Part shown: positions 25,548 through 34,009 of the stretch, one piece after another
How the letters are laid out: each line of letters begins with the position of its first letter
Numbering within the stretch: position 1 is the first letter of the stretch
From: DATKJY01 sp964540105
Lineage (GTDB): Bacteria; Zixibacteria; MSB-5A5; GN15; FEB-12
Length of the DNA: 64,000 bases
Direction: 5' to 3'
Assembly (NCBI GenBank): GCA_964540105.1
Contig: CAZILL010000002.1
Location: forward strand, 930,001 to 994,000
The notes under the pieces: generated by a model
What the model was told of the DNA's origin: nothing
Seen by the model: only the letters and a program-made list of their open reading frames with translations
The model's database searches: none
Program-made: the position numbers and the translations under genes

Positions 25548-26819
25548 ATGGAAATCACAGTGACCTACGGAGCCAAACCCTTGAGCTTTGATGTACCGGC
25601 CAACGCCACCGTTGATCGCTTCATGCCATCTCCGGCTGACAAGCTGGTTGACCTCTCCGCATTCCGATCCGCGCTCAATGCAAGCGGCACGGACGCCTTC
25701 CTGAACGCAGCCTCGCCGTTGATCATCGTGAATGATGGCTATCGCCACACGCCGACCGCGCTCATCCTCGAGTGGCTGGAGATCCTCCAGCCCGGTCTCA
25801 TCGACCGAGCCTATTTCCTGATCGCCACCGGCACCCACACCGCTCCAACTAAGGAACACGTGCGGGCTATCTTTGGCCCGTTCGGTGCGCGCGTCAGAGA
25901 GCGCCTAAGCTACCACGACGCCAGCGATCCCTCAAACATGACCAAGCTGGGTGTCGATTCGTTGGGGGGGGAAGTGCACATCAATCGCCTCGTCTTCGCC
26001 TATGATCGAATTCTCGTCATAGGTTCTGTCGAGCCCCACTATTTCGCCGGATTCACCGGGGGGCGCAAATCGTTCTTCCCCGGACTGTGCGACCTTGCGA
26101 CTATCGAGCGTAATCACAATCTTGCCGTCTCTCTTGATTGCGCTCCCTTGAAACTCGAGGGGAATCCGGTCGCCGAGCACCTCAACTCCCTGCTCTCTCT
26201 TCTCGAACTCGACAGGATTCGCTCAATCCAAGTTGTAGCTGATACTCGCGGGCAGATCGCCGGTATTTTTATCGGTGCGCTTGAGAATAGTTTCACGAAC
26301 GCGACCCGCCTCGCCGAACATCTTTACGCCCGCGCCGTTTCTCAACCATACGATGCTCTCGTTTGTGAACTTCGTCCGCCTCTCGACGGCAATCTCTATC
26401 AAGCCCAGAAGGCGCTTGAGAATAGTCGTGCCGCAGTGCGCGACAGAGGCGCAGTGATCGTGGTTTCGGAGTGCAGTGAGGGGATCGGATCCAACCACTT
26501 CTTCGACCAGGCCGACACCTGGGATCGCGAAAAGAATCTCCCCGCCGACGGCATTCTCCGCTTCGGCTCCCACAAGCTCGCGCGAGTGAACGCGCTCGCA
26601 GCACGTATGGATGTCTGTCTGCATTCCAGACTCGAGGATGTTGACGTCCGGAGAGTCTTCTACGAGCCGGTTTCCGATCTAAGCGCCTTCCTCGCCACAA
26701 AGGCTCTCGGTCGCCGCCACTTTCGACTTGGCGTGGTTTACGACGCCGGTCACACTGTCCTTCGTCATGAGACACCTGTATCATTTAGTCATAACACTTT
26801 TTCCAGTGAGGAAGTATGA
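25548..26819 (+). CDS. LarA-family protein (nickel-pincer lactate racemase homologue)
   Basis: This 423-residue protein belongs to the LarA/DUF2088 family. The key spacing of Lactobacillus LarA is kept: a histidine in VEPHYFAGF, then ten residues on the lysine in GGRKSFFPG that holds the nickel-pincer cofactor, and sixteen residues further a histidine in ERNHN. GTHTAPTKEH supplies the histidine of the catalytic pair. So it may racemise or epimerise a 2-hydroxy acid. The cofactor genes larBCE are not in this window. The frame is open to a GTG at 25515 that overlaps ndk; the ATG at 25548 fits the family N-terminus better. It couples to mdh by ATGA. Confidence 0.82.
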   Translation: MEITVTYGAKPLSFDVPANATVDRFMPSPADKLVDLSAFRSALNASGTDAFLNAASPLIIVNDGYRHTPTALILEWLEILQPGLIDRAYFLIATGTHTAPTKEHVRAIFGPFGARVRERLSYHDASDPSNMTKLGVDSLGGEVHINRLVFAYDRILVIGSVEPHYFAGFTGGRKSFFPGLCDLATIERNHNLAVSLDCAPLKLEGNPVAEHLNSLLSLLELDRIRSIQVVADTRGQIAGIFIGALENSFTNATRLAEHLYARAVSQPYDALVCELRPPLDGNLYQAQKALENSRAAVRDRGAVIVVSECSEGIGSNHFFDQADTWDREKNLPADGILRFGSHKLARVNALAARMDVCLHSRLEDVDVRRVFYEPVSDLSAFLATKALGRRHFRLGVVYDAGHTVLRHETPVSFSHNTFSSEEV

Positions 26820-27742
26820 ACAAGAAGATCGCTGTAATCGGCGCCGGTAACGTTGGAGCCTCGTGTGCTCTGTACCTGGCTGAAGCCAATCTAGCAGACA
26901 TCGTGCTCGTCGACATTCTCGAGGGAATCCCGCAGGGTAAAGCACTCGACTTGACCCAGGCCGGTCCCGTCCGCGGTTACAATTCGCGCGTAACCGGCAC
27001 CAACGACTACAAAGACATTGCCGGAGCCGACATTGTCGTCATGACTGCTGGTCTGGCTCGAAAGCCCGGCATGACCCGCGAAGATCTGCTCACGAAGAAT
27101 GCCGAAATCGTCGGCTCAGCCGCGGAGAATATAAAAAAATATGCTCCCAAGGCCTTCGTCATCGTTGTATCCAACCCCCTCGACCTGATGACCTACCACA
27201 TGTTCAAAGTGACCGGCTTCCCGACTCATCGCGTTTTCGGTCAGGCCGGCGTGCTCGACTCGATCCGTTTCCGTACCTTCATCGCCATGGAACTCGGTGT
27301 CGCCGTGACCGACACGCAGGCGATGGTTCTCGGTGGACACGGTGACACTATGGTCCCACTTCCGCGCTACACGACTGTCTCCGGCATTCCGATCTCCGAA
27401 CTGATTTCTGCTGATCGCATCAAAGCCATCTGTGATCGCACCGCGGATGGCGGCGGCGAAATCGTCCGCCTGCTCAAGACCGGCTCGGCCTTCTACGCCC
27501 CTGCGGCGGCATCGGTCGACATGGTCCGTTCCGTCTTCAACGACGAAAAGCGCGTCCTTGCCGCTTCTGCCATGCTCACCGGCCAGTACGGAATCAAGGA
27601 TATCTATATCGGGGTGCCAGTCATTCTGGGCGCCAATGGCGTCGAGAAGATCCTCGACCTGAAATTGGCCGACAACGAACTCTCCGCGTTGCAGAAATCA
27701 GCGGCCACTTACAAAGAACACATGAAGATTCTTGGCTACTAA
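26816..27742 (+). CDS. mdh: Malate dehydrogenase (LDH-like type)
   Basis: A 308-residue NAD-dependent malate dehydrogenase of the lactate dehydrogenase-like group. It opens with the Rossmann motif IAVIGAGNVGASCA and the aspartate in VLVDI that favours NAD. The coenzyme loop TAGLARKPGMTREDLL carries arginine rather than glutamine at the specificity position, which marks it as malate and not lactate dehydrogenase. VSNPLDLMTY and the catalytic histidine in LGGHGDTMVPLPR are also present. It is translated with the LarA-like gene (ATGA overlap) and lies ten bases from icd. Confidence 0.95.
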   Translation: MNKKIAVIGAGNVGASCALYLAEANLADIVLVDILEGIPQGKALDLTQAGPVRGYNSRVTGTNDYKDIAGADIVVMTAGLARKPGMTREDLLTKNAEIVGSAAENIKKYAPKAFVIVVSNPLDLMTYHMFKVTGFPTHRVFGQAGVLDSIRFRTFIAMELGVAVTDTQAMVLGGHGDTMVPLPRYTTVSGIPISELISADRIKAICDRTADGGGEIVRLLKTGSAFYAPAAASVDMVRSVFNDEKRVLAASAMLTGQYGIKDIYIGVPVILGANGVEKILDLKLADNELSALQKSAATYKEHMKILGY

Positions 27743-27752
27743 AGGAAGGACC

Positions 27753-28997
27753 ATGCCCAAGTACAAACATATATCCGTGCCGACTACCGGGACCCCGATC
27801 ACGGTCAAGAACAGGAAGTTGGTCATCCCAGACCATCCGATCATTCCGGTGATCGAGGGGGACGGCATCGGTCGCGACATCATGAAGGCTACCCGGCGTG
27901 TGGTCGATGCCGCTGTTGCCAAAGCCTACAACAATCGCAAGTCCATTGCCTGGATGGACGTCCACGCCGGCGAAAAAGCCAACGACCTCTATGGCGAGTG
28001 GCTTCCCAAAGAGACCCTCGATGCCATCAAGAAATTCTACGTCGGCATCAAGGGTCCACTCACGACCCCGATCGGCGGCGGCTTCCGATCTCTCAATGTG
28101 ACTATCCGCCAGGTGCTCAATCTCTACGCCTGCGTCCGCCCTGTTCGATATTTCCCGGGCGTCGGCTCACCGGTCGTGCACCCTGAGCGCGTCAACATCG
28201 TCATCTTCCGTGAGAACACCGAGGATGTCTACGCCGGTATCGAGTGGAAAAAGGGAAGCCCCGAAGTGAAGAAAGTGATCACCTGGCTGAACAAGACCAT
28301 GAAGACCAATATCCGCCCCGACTCCGGCATCGGAATCAAACCGATCTCGGTTACCGGTACCAAGCGACTGGTCCGCAAGGCTATTCAGTTTGCGGTCGAC
28401 AAGCAGCGTAGTTCGGTCACCCTGGTTCACAAGGGGAACATTATGAAATTCACGGAAGGAGCCTTCCGTGATTGGGGCTACGAAGTTGCGAAGAAAGAGT
28501 TCCGCGACAAGATCGTCACCGAGGACGAGGTCTACGCCAACCACAACGGCGTTGTTCCTGCAGGAAAGATTCTCATCAAAGACCGTATCGCCGACTCCAT
28601 CTTCCAGCAGATCCTGATTCGCCCCGAAGAGTACGACGTTCTCGCCACCCCCAACCTCAATGGCGACTATCTTTCCGACGCCGCCGCGGCCCAGGTCGGC
28701 GGCCTTGGTATGGCTCCCGGTGCCAACATTGGGGACTACATTGGTATGTTTGAGGCTACTCACGGCACCGCGCCGAAGTATGCCGACAAGGACATGGTCA
28801 ATCCCGGCTCACTTCTTCTATCCGCGGTCCTGATGCTTCAGTATCTCGGATGGGACGAGGCCGCGACGATGATCGAAAGCGCCCTTGAGAAAACCATCGC
28901 CCAGAAGACCGTTACCTACGATCTCGAGCGGCAGATGGACGGGGCGACCAAAGTCAGCACCTCGCAGTTCGGGACTAACATCATCGCGAATCTGTAG
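27753..28997 (+). CDS. icd: Isocitrate dehydrogenase, NADP-type fold
   Basis: Icd converts isocitrate to 2-oxoglutarate. The 414-residue product has IPVIEGDGIGRDI, the substrate-binding GGGFRSLNVTIRQ, the RENTEDVYAGIEW motif and VHKGNIMKFTEGAF, ending with the metal-binding NLNGDYLSDAAAA block. The bacterial NADP-dependent form fits best. The frame is open 7 codons upstream, but ATG at 27753 is preceded by AAGGAAGGA at good spacing. It is the last gene of the carbon-metabolism run and is followed by a clear terminator. Confidence 0.94.
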   Translation: MPKYKHISVPTTGTPITVKNRKLVIPDHPIIPVIEGDGIGRDIMKATRRVVDAAVAKAYNNRKSIAWMDVHAGEKANDLYGEWLPKETLDAIKKFYVGIKGPLTTPIGGGFRSLNVTIRQVLNLYACVRPVRYFPGVGSPVVHPERVNIVIFRENTEDVYAGIEWKKGSPEVKKVITWLNKTMKTNIRPDSGIGIKPISVTGTKRLVRKAIQFAVDKQRSSVTLVHKGNIMKFTEGAFRDWGYEVAKKEFRDKIVTEDEVYANHNGVVPAGKILIKDRIADSIFQQILIRPEEYDVLATPNLNGDYLSDAAAAQVGGLGMAPGANIGDYIGMFEATHGTAPKYADKDMVNPGSLLLSAVLMLQYLGWDEAATMIESALEKTIAQKTVTYDLERQMDGATKVSTSQFGTNIIANL

Positions 28998-29022
28998 CAA
29001 TCTGAGCGCTAACACTCACGAC

Positions 29023-29056
29023 GAAGGCTGGCTCATCCGATTGAGCCGGCCTTTCT
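29023..29056 (+). terminator. Rho-independent terminator after icd
   Basis: A 12-base stem AAGGCTGGCTCA pairs with TGAGCCGGCCTT across a 6-base loop, one pair being G-T, and is followed by TTTCT. It lies 26 bases after the icd stop and closes the sucC-icd transcription unit. Confidence 0.85.
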
Positions 29057-29106
29057 GTTGAGAGGGATCGGCACGGCCAGTACCGTTCCAACGATCATGC
29101 AGATCG

Positions 29107-29116
29107 CCCCCCCCCC
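29107..29116 (+). repeat. C10 homopolymer upstream of a promoter
   Basis: Ten C bases followed by TTTT lie just upstream of the -35 box of the FG-GAP surface-protein promoter. Such tracts change length by slipped-strand mispairing and can alter promoter strength in other bacteria. Confidence 0.6.
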
Positions 29117-29123
29117 CTTTTCT

Positions 29124-29152
29124 CTTGGTCAAAAGACGAGTTGGCGCTATAT
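29124..29152 (+). promoter_or_regulatory. Promoter of the FG-GAP surface-protein gene
   Basis: TTGGTC at 29124-29129 and TATATT at 29147-29152 are separated by 17 bases. A start site near 29159 would leave a leader of about 23 bases before the GTG, which has GGAGGG just upstream. Confidence 0.6.
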
Positions 29153-29181
29153 TTAGGCGGGTTTCAAATGCTGGAGGGCGC

Positions 29182-30843
29182 GTGACATTCAACAATATTC
29201 GCTTTCCCTTGCTCAGACGAATGCCGTTGGTGCTGTTGCTTATTGCGCGATTGATGGCAGCTTCGTTCGTTGCGATGAGTGTATGCACTCCAGCTCTTGC
29301 CGACTGGATCAAGCCGATTGTCTCCACTCGTGCGAAAGTGGATTCGATCGAGCGAGTGCTCGTGATCCGCGATGTTGACCCGCTGCAAAGTTTCGGCAAA
29401 CGGATGCTCGGCTTGGGCAACATCGACGGCAGACCGGGGGATGAGTTACTTGTAACTAGATGGCAGGGAGGTCTCGATACCAATCGGTGTTTTATATATA
29501 GTGGCGGTCCCGGAACGGACGGGATTGTGGATCGCAGTTACCGCTATTTTGGGTGGGCCTTTGACCGCGTTGGAGACATAGATGGAGACGGATTTACTGA
29601 TTTTGGACAGCTGCATCTGCCGCTTCAATCACCGAGCAGTTTTGACATCTTCTTGGGCGGTTCCACGTTCGACGGCACCCCTGACATAGTCATACCCAAC
29701 CACAACTCATTTGCGTATCAAGCACTTGACGTTGACGGCGACGGAACATTAGAGTTGCCGGTGATGAGGGACAAGGGAGCGTACTCCGACACCATTGACC
29801 TTTACCGAGTAGGCGTTACGGTAGATTCTCTTCCCGAATACACGATAACCGACACCAGCCCGATGTTTGGGTGGACATTGTGCACCGGGGACTTTAACGG
29901 CGATGGCCTTGGTGACATAGCTGTCTCCTCTCACGTCGCAATTAACGACAATGTTCCCGGCCGAGTGCACATCTACTTTGGCGCTCGGGCATACAACACA
30001 GTTGTAGATCTGACCATTACTGGCTCAGCGTCGTTCTTCGGTGATGTTTTGTTCAACGTTGGCGACTTCAACAAGGACGGCTATGACGACTTGCTCATAT
30101 GTGGAGACTCTACACGTGACGGCGTTTACTTGGGATCGGCGTCTTTTGACAGCACCCGAGACATTGTCGTGAACCAGTATCGCGGAGGTTTCGGTTACTT
30201 CTTTCCGACAAGTGTTGATCGTACCGGTGATGTGAACCACGATGGATATCCTGATTTCATCATTGGGTACGTTGACAACGTGGCTTCGCGCTATGAGGCA
30301 CACCTGTACCTGGGTGGCAAGGATGTCAGCGCGCTTATGCCCGCTGATATTTGGATCGAGGACTACATGGTTCCGGGCTGGCAGTATCAATTTGGCGAGG
30401 CAGTGGCAGGCATAGGTGATTTCACGGGTGACGGTATTGATGACTTTGCCGTTCGGTCGAGGACGGGAAATTACCCCGAGACGTGGTACGGCGAGGTAAA
30501 CATCTTTGCAGGTTGGGACGGTCATGCAACTGATGTCGTATTGGATGATGATGAACAGATTCCTGGGAGATTTGTACTCCAGCAAAATTACCCCAATCCG
30601 TTTAACTCATCGACTACTCTGGAGTTTGAACTGGAGACGCCCGGTTTGGTACAGCTTTCAGTGTTCAATTCTCTGGGTCAACGCATTGAGGTCCTTCTGA
30701 ATAGGCGACTTCCGATAGGCCGGCACCGCATTTCGTGGAACGGCACTGACATATCTGGAGCGCCCGTTCCGTCCGGTGTCTACTTCTACCGCCTCGACGC
30801 CGACAGCTCTTCTCAATCCCGAAAGATGATTCTGCTCAAATAA
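29182..30843 (+). CDS. Secreted FG-GAP repeat protein with C-terminal sorting domain
   Basis: A 553-residue exported protein. GTG at 29182 has GGAGGG immediately upstream and gives a signal peptide with basic n-region and cleavage near TPALA; the frame is open to 29125 without a signal. The body has repeated calcium-binding FG-GAP/integrin-like units (DIDGDGFTDF, DFNGDGLGDIAVSS, DFNKDGYDDLLICG, DVNHDGYPDF, DFTGDGIDDFAV), which form a beta-propeller. The last 85 residues, beginning LQQNYPNPFNSSTTLEF and ending RKMILLK, are the Ig-like sorting domain used by FCB-group secretion. Surface display is likely; the ligand is unknown. Its base composition is lower in G+C than its neighbours. Confidence 0.85.
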   Translation: MTFNNIRFPLLRRMPLVLLLIARLMAASFVAMSVCTPALADWIKPIVSTRAKVDSIERVLVIRDVDPLQSFGKRMLGLGNIDGRPGDELLVTRWQGGLDTNRCFIYSGGPGTDGIVDRSYRYFGWAFDRVGDIDGDGFTDFGQLHLPLQSPSSFDIFLGGSTFDGTPDIVIPNHNSFAYQALDVDGDGTLELPVMRDKGAYSDTIDLYRVGVTVDSLPEYTITDTSPMFGWTLCTGDFNGDGLGDIAVSSHVAINDNVPGRVHIYFGARAYNTVVDLTITGSASFFGDVLFNVGDFNKDGYDDLLICGDSTRDGVYLGSASFDSTRDIVVNQYRGGFGYFFPTSVDRTGDVNHDGYPDFIIGYVDNVASRYEAHLYLGGKDVSALMPADIWIEDYMVPGWQYQFGEAVAGIGDFTGDGIDDFAVRSRTGNYPETWYGEVNIFAGWDGHATDVVLDDDEQIPGRFVLQQNYPNPFNSSTTLEFELETPGLVQLSVFNSLGQRIEVLLNRRLPIGRHRISWNGTDISGAPVPSGVYFYRLDADSSSQSRKMILLK

Positions 30844-30870
30844 CCTCTCCGGAACGTCCACGCTGTGGGT

Positions 30871-30948
30871 CCCCATTCCCGCATAAGGAACTGAAGGGGA
30901 GAGGTTCTTAGACCTTCTCGTCTGCCTCTTTTCCCCATTCCCGTGTCG
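30871..30948 (+). repeat. Remnant of the dispersed palindrome family
   Basis: Between convergent genes, CCCCATTCCCG occurs at 30871-30881 and 30933-30943, and the tail GGGGAGAGGT at 30896-30905. The 16 bases from 30933 (CCCCATTCCCGTGTCG) are the exact reverse complement of 48269-48284, tying this site to the repeats at 45-48 kb. Confidence 0.65.
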
Positions 30949-30958
30949 TGAAGAGGGC

Positions 30959-32176
30959 TCAGAAGGTTAGGTTACTCGCAGCCTCGACAATCCTCTGCGT
31001 GTCGCGTGCGATCACTAACTCTTCATTCGTAGGAATAACAAGCGTGCGAACCGTCGCTCCTTCTGCCGAGATATCCATTTCCTTGCCGACCGCGCTCTTG
31101 TTCTTGTTATCGTCAATCCGTATTCCCAGATATTCCATATTCTCACACGCCAGCTTGCGGATGATCGCCGAGTTTTCCCCAACGCCGGCCGTAAATACCA
31201 CGCAATCCAGCCCGCTGAGAGCCGCCGTATACGATCCGATATACTTCTTCAGTCGATAGCAGTACATGTCGAGCGCCAGCTTCGAGTTGACATTCCCTTT
31301 TTCCGCAGCGTCGACGATCTCGCGCATATCCGACGATACTCCCGAAATCCCCGCCAGTCCCGAGTGCTTGTTCAGCAGCGTGCTGGCTTCATGCAGCGAC
31401 AACTCCTCCCGAGCCATTATGTGCAGGATGATTGCCGGATCCATGTCTCCCGACCGAGTCCCCATCAGCAGCCCTTCGAGGGGCGTAAACCCCATCGAGG
31501 TGTCAATTGAAATCCCGCGATCAATCGCCGCCACGGACGCGCCGTTCCCCAGATGACAGGTGATCATCTTCAGTTCCGTTCTCGGACGTCCCAGCATGGC
31601 CGCAGCCCGTTCGCTCACATACTGATGTGACGTCCCGTGAAATCCGTACCGTCTGATGCTGTACTTCTTATAAAACAGATATGGGATTCCGTAGATATAC
31701 GCATGCGCAGGCATCTTGTAGTGAAAAGCCGTATCGAACACTGCCACTTGCGGCACATTCGGCAGGGTCTTGATGCAGGCGTTGATCCCTCGGATATTGT
31801 GCGGGTTGTGAAGCGGCGCCAGCTCGATCAACGAACGGAGCGTCGACATCAGCTCTGGTGTAATCAACACGGAATCGGTGAACTCCTCTCCGCCATGCAC
31901 GACCCGATGCCCCATCGCCCCGATTTCACTTTTGTCCTTGATCACGCCGTGGTTGGCCGAAAGCAGCATCGACACCACATATTCAATCGCGATGATGTGA
32001 TCCAGGATCTCCGCTGAGACCTTCACCTCGGGACGATCAAACGGCTTGTGGGTCAGTACCGATTCCGACATGCCGATCCGGCTCACTAACCCTTTGGCCA
32101 GTGCTACCTGAGTCTCTGTGTCAATCAGCTGATACTTCACCGACGACGATCCGCAGTTTAGAACCAGAATCTTCAT
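30959..32176 (-). CDS. ackA: Acetate kinase
   Basis: AckA interconverts acetate and acetyl phosphate with ATP. The 405-residue product begins MKILVLNCGSSSVKYQL and has GHRVVHGG, the FDTAFH block, RYGFHGTSHQYV and GNGASVAAI, plus AGVGENSA; length and motifs are standard. It overlaps the upstream dehydrogenase gene by four bases (ATGA on the minus strand). No phosphotransacetylase gene is next to it, so the acetyl-phosphate partner lies elsewhere. It faces the FG-GAP gene, with only palindromic repeat remnants between the stops. Confidence 0.96.
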   Translation of the reverse strand: MKILVLNCGSSSVKYQLIDTETQVALAKGLVSRIGMSESVLTHKPFDRPEVKVSAEILDHIIAIEYVVSMLLSANHGVIKDKSEIGAMGHRVVHGGEEFTDSVLITPELMSTLRSLIELAPLHNPHNIRGINACIKTLPNVPQVAVFDTAFHYKMPAHAYIYGIPYLFYKKYSIRRYGFHGTSHQYVSERAAAMLGRPRTELKMITCHLGNGASVAAIDRGISIDTSMGFTPLEGLLMGTRSGDMDPAIILHIMAREELSLHEASTLLNKHSGLAGISGVSSDMREIVDAAEKGNVNSKLALDMYCYRLKKYIGSYTAALSGLDCVVFTAGVGENSAIIRKLACENMEYLGIRIDDNKNKSAVGKEMDISAEGATVRTLVIPTNEELVIARDTQRIVEAASNLTF

Positions 32177-33078
32177 CGCACCGCCTCCAGCGCCCGTTTC
32201 GCCGGAGCGCTCACGCGGTTCCCCTCGGCATCGTACTCGAAGAACCCCTTGCCGGTCTTCACCCCGAGGTGTCCCGCACGAACCAGTTTACGCAGGATCG
32301 GGCAGGGATTGTATTTGTGATCCGAAAGTTCCTCCAGCATGTTCATCATCCATGACATTACGACGTCGAGTCCCATCATGTCCGCCAAAGCGAGCGGCCC
32401 CACATTGAAACCGAACCCGAGTTTCATCGCTTCGTCAATATCCTCCGCCGACGCCACCCCTTCCATCAGGACATGCATCGCCTCGTTCAACAGCGGCACT
32501 ATGATCCGCGTGGTTACATAGCCGGGATACTCGATGACTGTAATCCATCTCTTCTCGAGCATTTCAGCCAACTCGACCGCTTTCATAAATGTGGCTTCGT
32601 CAGTCTTCAACCCTTTCACAATCTCGACCAGTGGGATTTTGGTCACTGGATTCAGAAAATGCATCCCAATCACTTTCTGCGGGCGCGTCGTTGACGCTGC
32701 AATTTCCGAAATCGACAGCGTGCCGGTGTTCGTCACCAGTACTGTCTCCGGAGCGCAAATAGCGTCGAGCTTCGCAAACAGAGCTCGCTTCTCTTCCAGT
32801 CGCTCATACACCGCTTCCAGCACGATCTCGGTATCTTGCACTACCGTCACATCCGACGAGGGGTAGATTCGTGCGAGGATCGCCTTCTTCTCCGACTTGG
32901 TGTATCCCCAGCGTTCAATCTCGCGGTCGATTCGCTCCCCGATCTTCTTGACCCCTTTTTCCGCCAATTTGCTGGTTCGGTCAAGCAGGGTTACCTCATT
33001 GCCTGTGATGGAAATCGCCTCTGCAAGTCCTTGTCCCATCACCCCCGCTCCAACTATTACAATCTTTGTCTTTGGCAT
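32173..33078 (-). CDS. 3-hydroxyacyl/3-hydroxybutyryl-CoA dehydrogenase
   Basis: A 301-residue NAD-dependent dehydrogenase of 3-hydroxyacyl-CoA. It shows the Rossmann opening IVIVGAGVMGQGLAEA, an aspartate in TLLDRT for NAD, the catalytic histidine in IGMHFLNPV with a downstream glutamate, and the C-terminal helical domain (LGFGFNVGPLALADMMGLD, LGVKTGKGFFEYD). One change is NTGTLSI where many homologues have NTSSLSI. It leads a two-gene operon with ackA, suggesting acyl fermentation or butanoate-type metabolism. Upstream, the 250-base gap holds weak minus-strand promoter-like sequences only. Confidence 0.9.
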   Translation of the reverse strand: MPKTKIVIVGAGVMGQGLAEAISITGNEVTLLDRTSKLAEKGVKKIGERIDREIERWGYTKSEKKAILARIYPSSDVTVVQDTEIVLEAVYERLEEKRALFAKLDAICAPETVLVTNTGTLSISEIAASTTRPQKVIGMHFLNPVTKIPLVEIVKGLKTDEATFMKAVELAEMLEKRWITVIEYPGYVTTRIIVPLLNEAMHVLMEGVASAEDIDEAMKLGFGFNVGPLALADMMGLDVVMSWMMNMLEELSDHKYNPCPILRKLVRAGHLGVKTGKGFFEYDAEGNRVSAPAKRALEAVR

Positions 33079-33260
33079 GTCATCTCTTCTCTATTGTGAA
33101 AATAGTAACAATCTTTCATTCCGCCTCAAGTATATATCTATCGAGTATTCCAGCAAGTGATAAAACAGACCATTCGCAATTCCGTATATCCCATTGAAGT
33201 AAATCGGCTGTTTTCAGCATTCTGCGTACAAGGAATTATGGATTATCGAAACGTTGCCGC

Positions 33261-33289
33261 TTGACTCGAACCAGAACTCAGCCTATGTT
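33261..33289 (+). promoter_or_regulatory. Promoter of the small barrel/lipoprotein pair
   Basis: TTGACT at 33261-33266 and TATGTT at 33284-33289 are spaced by 17 bases. The proposed ATG of the next gene lies 40 bases downstream of the -10 box. Confidence 0.55.
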
Positions 33290-33328
33290 TGCCCTATGAT
33301 CGCTGGCGGCAACATGTTGGGAGACAAC

Positions 33329-34009
33329 ATGAAATCACTTCTTAAGTCACTTCTGATCGTCGGGCTCTCTCTGGCAATAGTTGGGGGAGAGGTTCAAGCG
33401 ATCGGCAAAGTTGCCTCGCATCTCAATATGCTTGAGTTCCGTGGAGGTCTGGCCCTTCCGCACGGAGACTACGGCGGCGTCGGCACGGTGGATTTTGTTG
33501 ACCGAGACAACAATCCAATCAAACTCTCCACCAAAGAACTCTATGATCCCACCTATTCAATAGGTCTGAGCTTCGGCCAGTTGTGGCAGGATCACATCCT
33601 CTACTCGATCGGCTTCGAGTACGCCCACATCAATATCAACGATGGTTTCCTCGAGGAGTTGAGAACAGGTACTTTTCGATCATCGACACCGAGTTTCAAT
33701 CAGTACGATCTTCACCTTGAAGCGAATTACCAGTTACTAATCCTAAGCAATGGTCCCTGGACTCCGTTCGCAGGTGTCTCCTTTGCCGCCGGTCTGACCG
33801 GTCAGACCGCCAAGAAAATCGCCTCGGAGTACGACGCCAATCTGGCTCTCGGTGCTACCCTTGGCGCGGAATTCAAGGTCTGGCAATCGAAGGACAGCCG
33901 CTCCTTTACCACCATCGCTTCCACAAACAGAATCGACCTGCTGGCGTCGGGTTATCGCCCGAAGTACCTGAACCTCGGTCTGAGTCTCAGATTCTATGCT
34001 CGTCCGTAA
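33329..34009 (+). CDS. Outer-membrane beta-barrel protein, OmpA/OmpW-like size
   Basis: The 226-residue product starts with a signal peptide (MKSLLKSLLIVGLSLAIVGGEVQA). The mature part has alternating strands such as LEFRGGLALPHGDYGGVG, IGFEYAHININ and LNLGLSLRFYARP, the last with an aromatic near the C-terminus. That fits a small eight-strand barrel; the exact family is not recognised. The start at 33329 is preferred over the open frame back to 33254 because it gives the signal peptide and has GGGAG upstream. It overlaps the next gene by 14 bases. Confidence 0.65.
   Translation: MKSLLKSLLIVGLSLAIVGGEVQAIGKVASHLNMLEFRGGLALPHGDYGGVGTVDFVDRDNNPIKLSTKELYDPTYSIGLSFGQLWQDHILYSIGFEYAHININDGFLEELRTGTFRSSTPSFNQYDLHLEANYQLLILSNGPWTPFAGVSFAAGLTGQTAKKIASEYDANLALGATLGAEFKVWQSKDSRSFTTIASTNRIDLLASGYRPKYLNLGLSLRFYARP

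Noticed and set aside
29125..29181. TTG 29125 as start of the FG-GAP gene
   Set aside because: It overlaps the -35 box and has no Shine-Dalgarno site; the GTG at 29182 has GGAGGG and begins a signal peptide.
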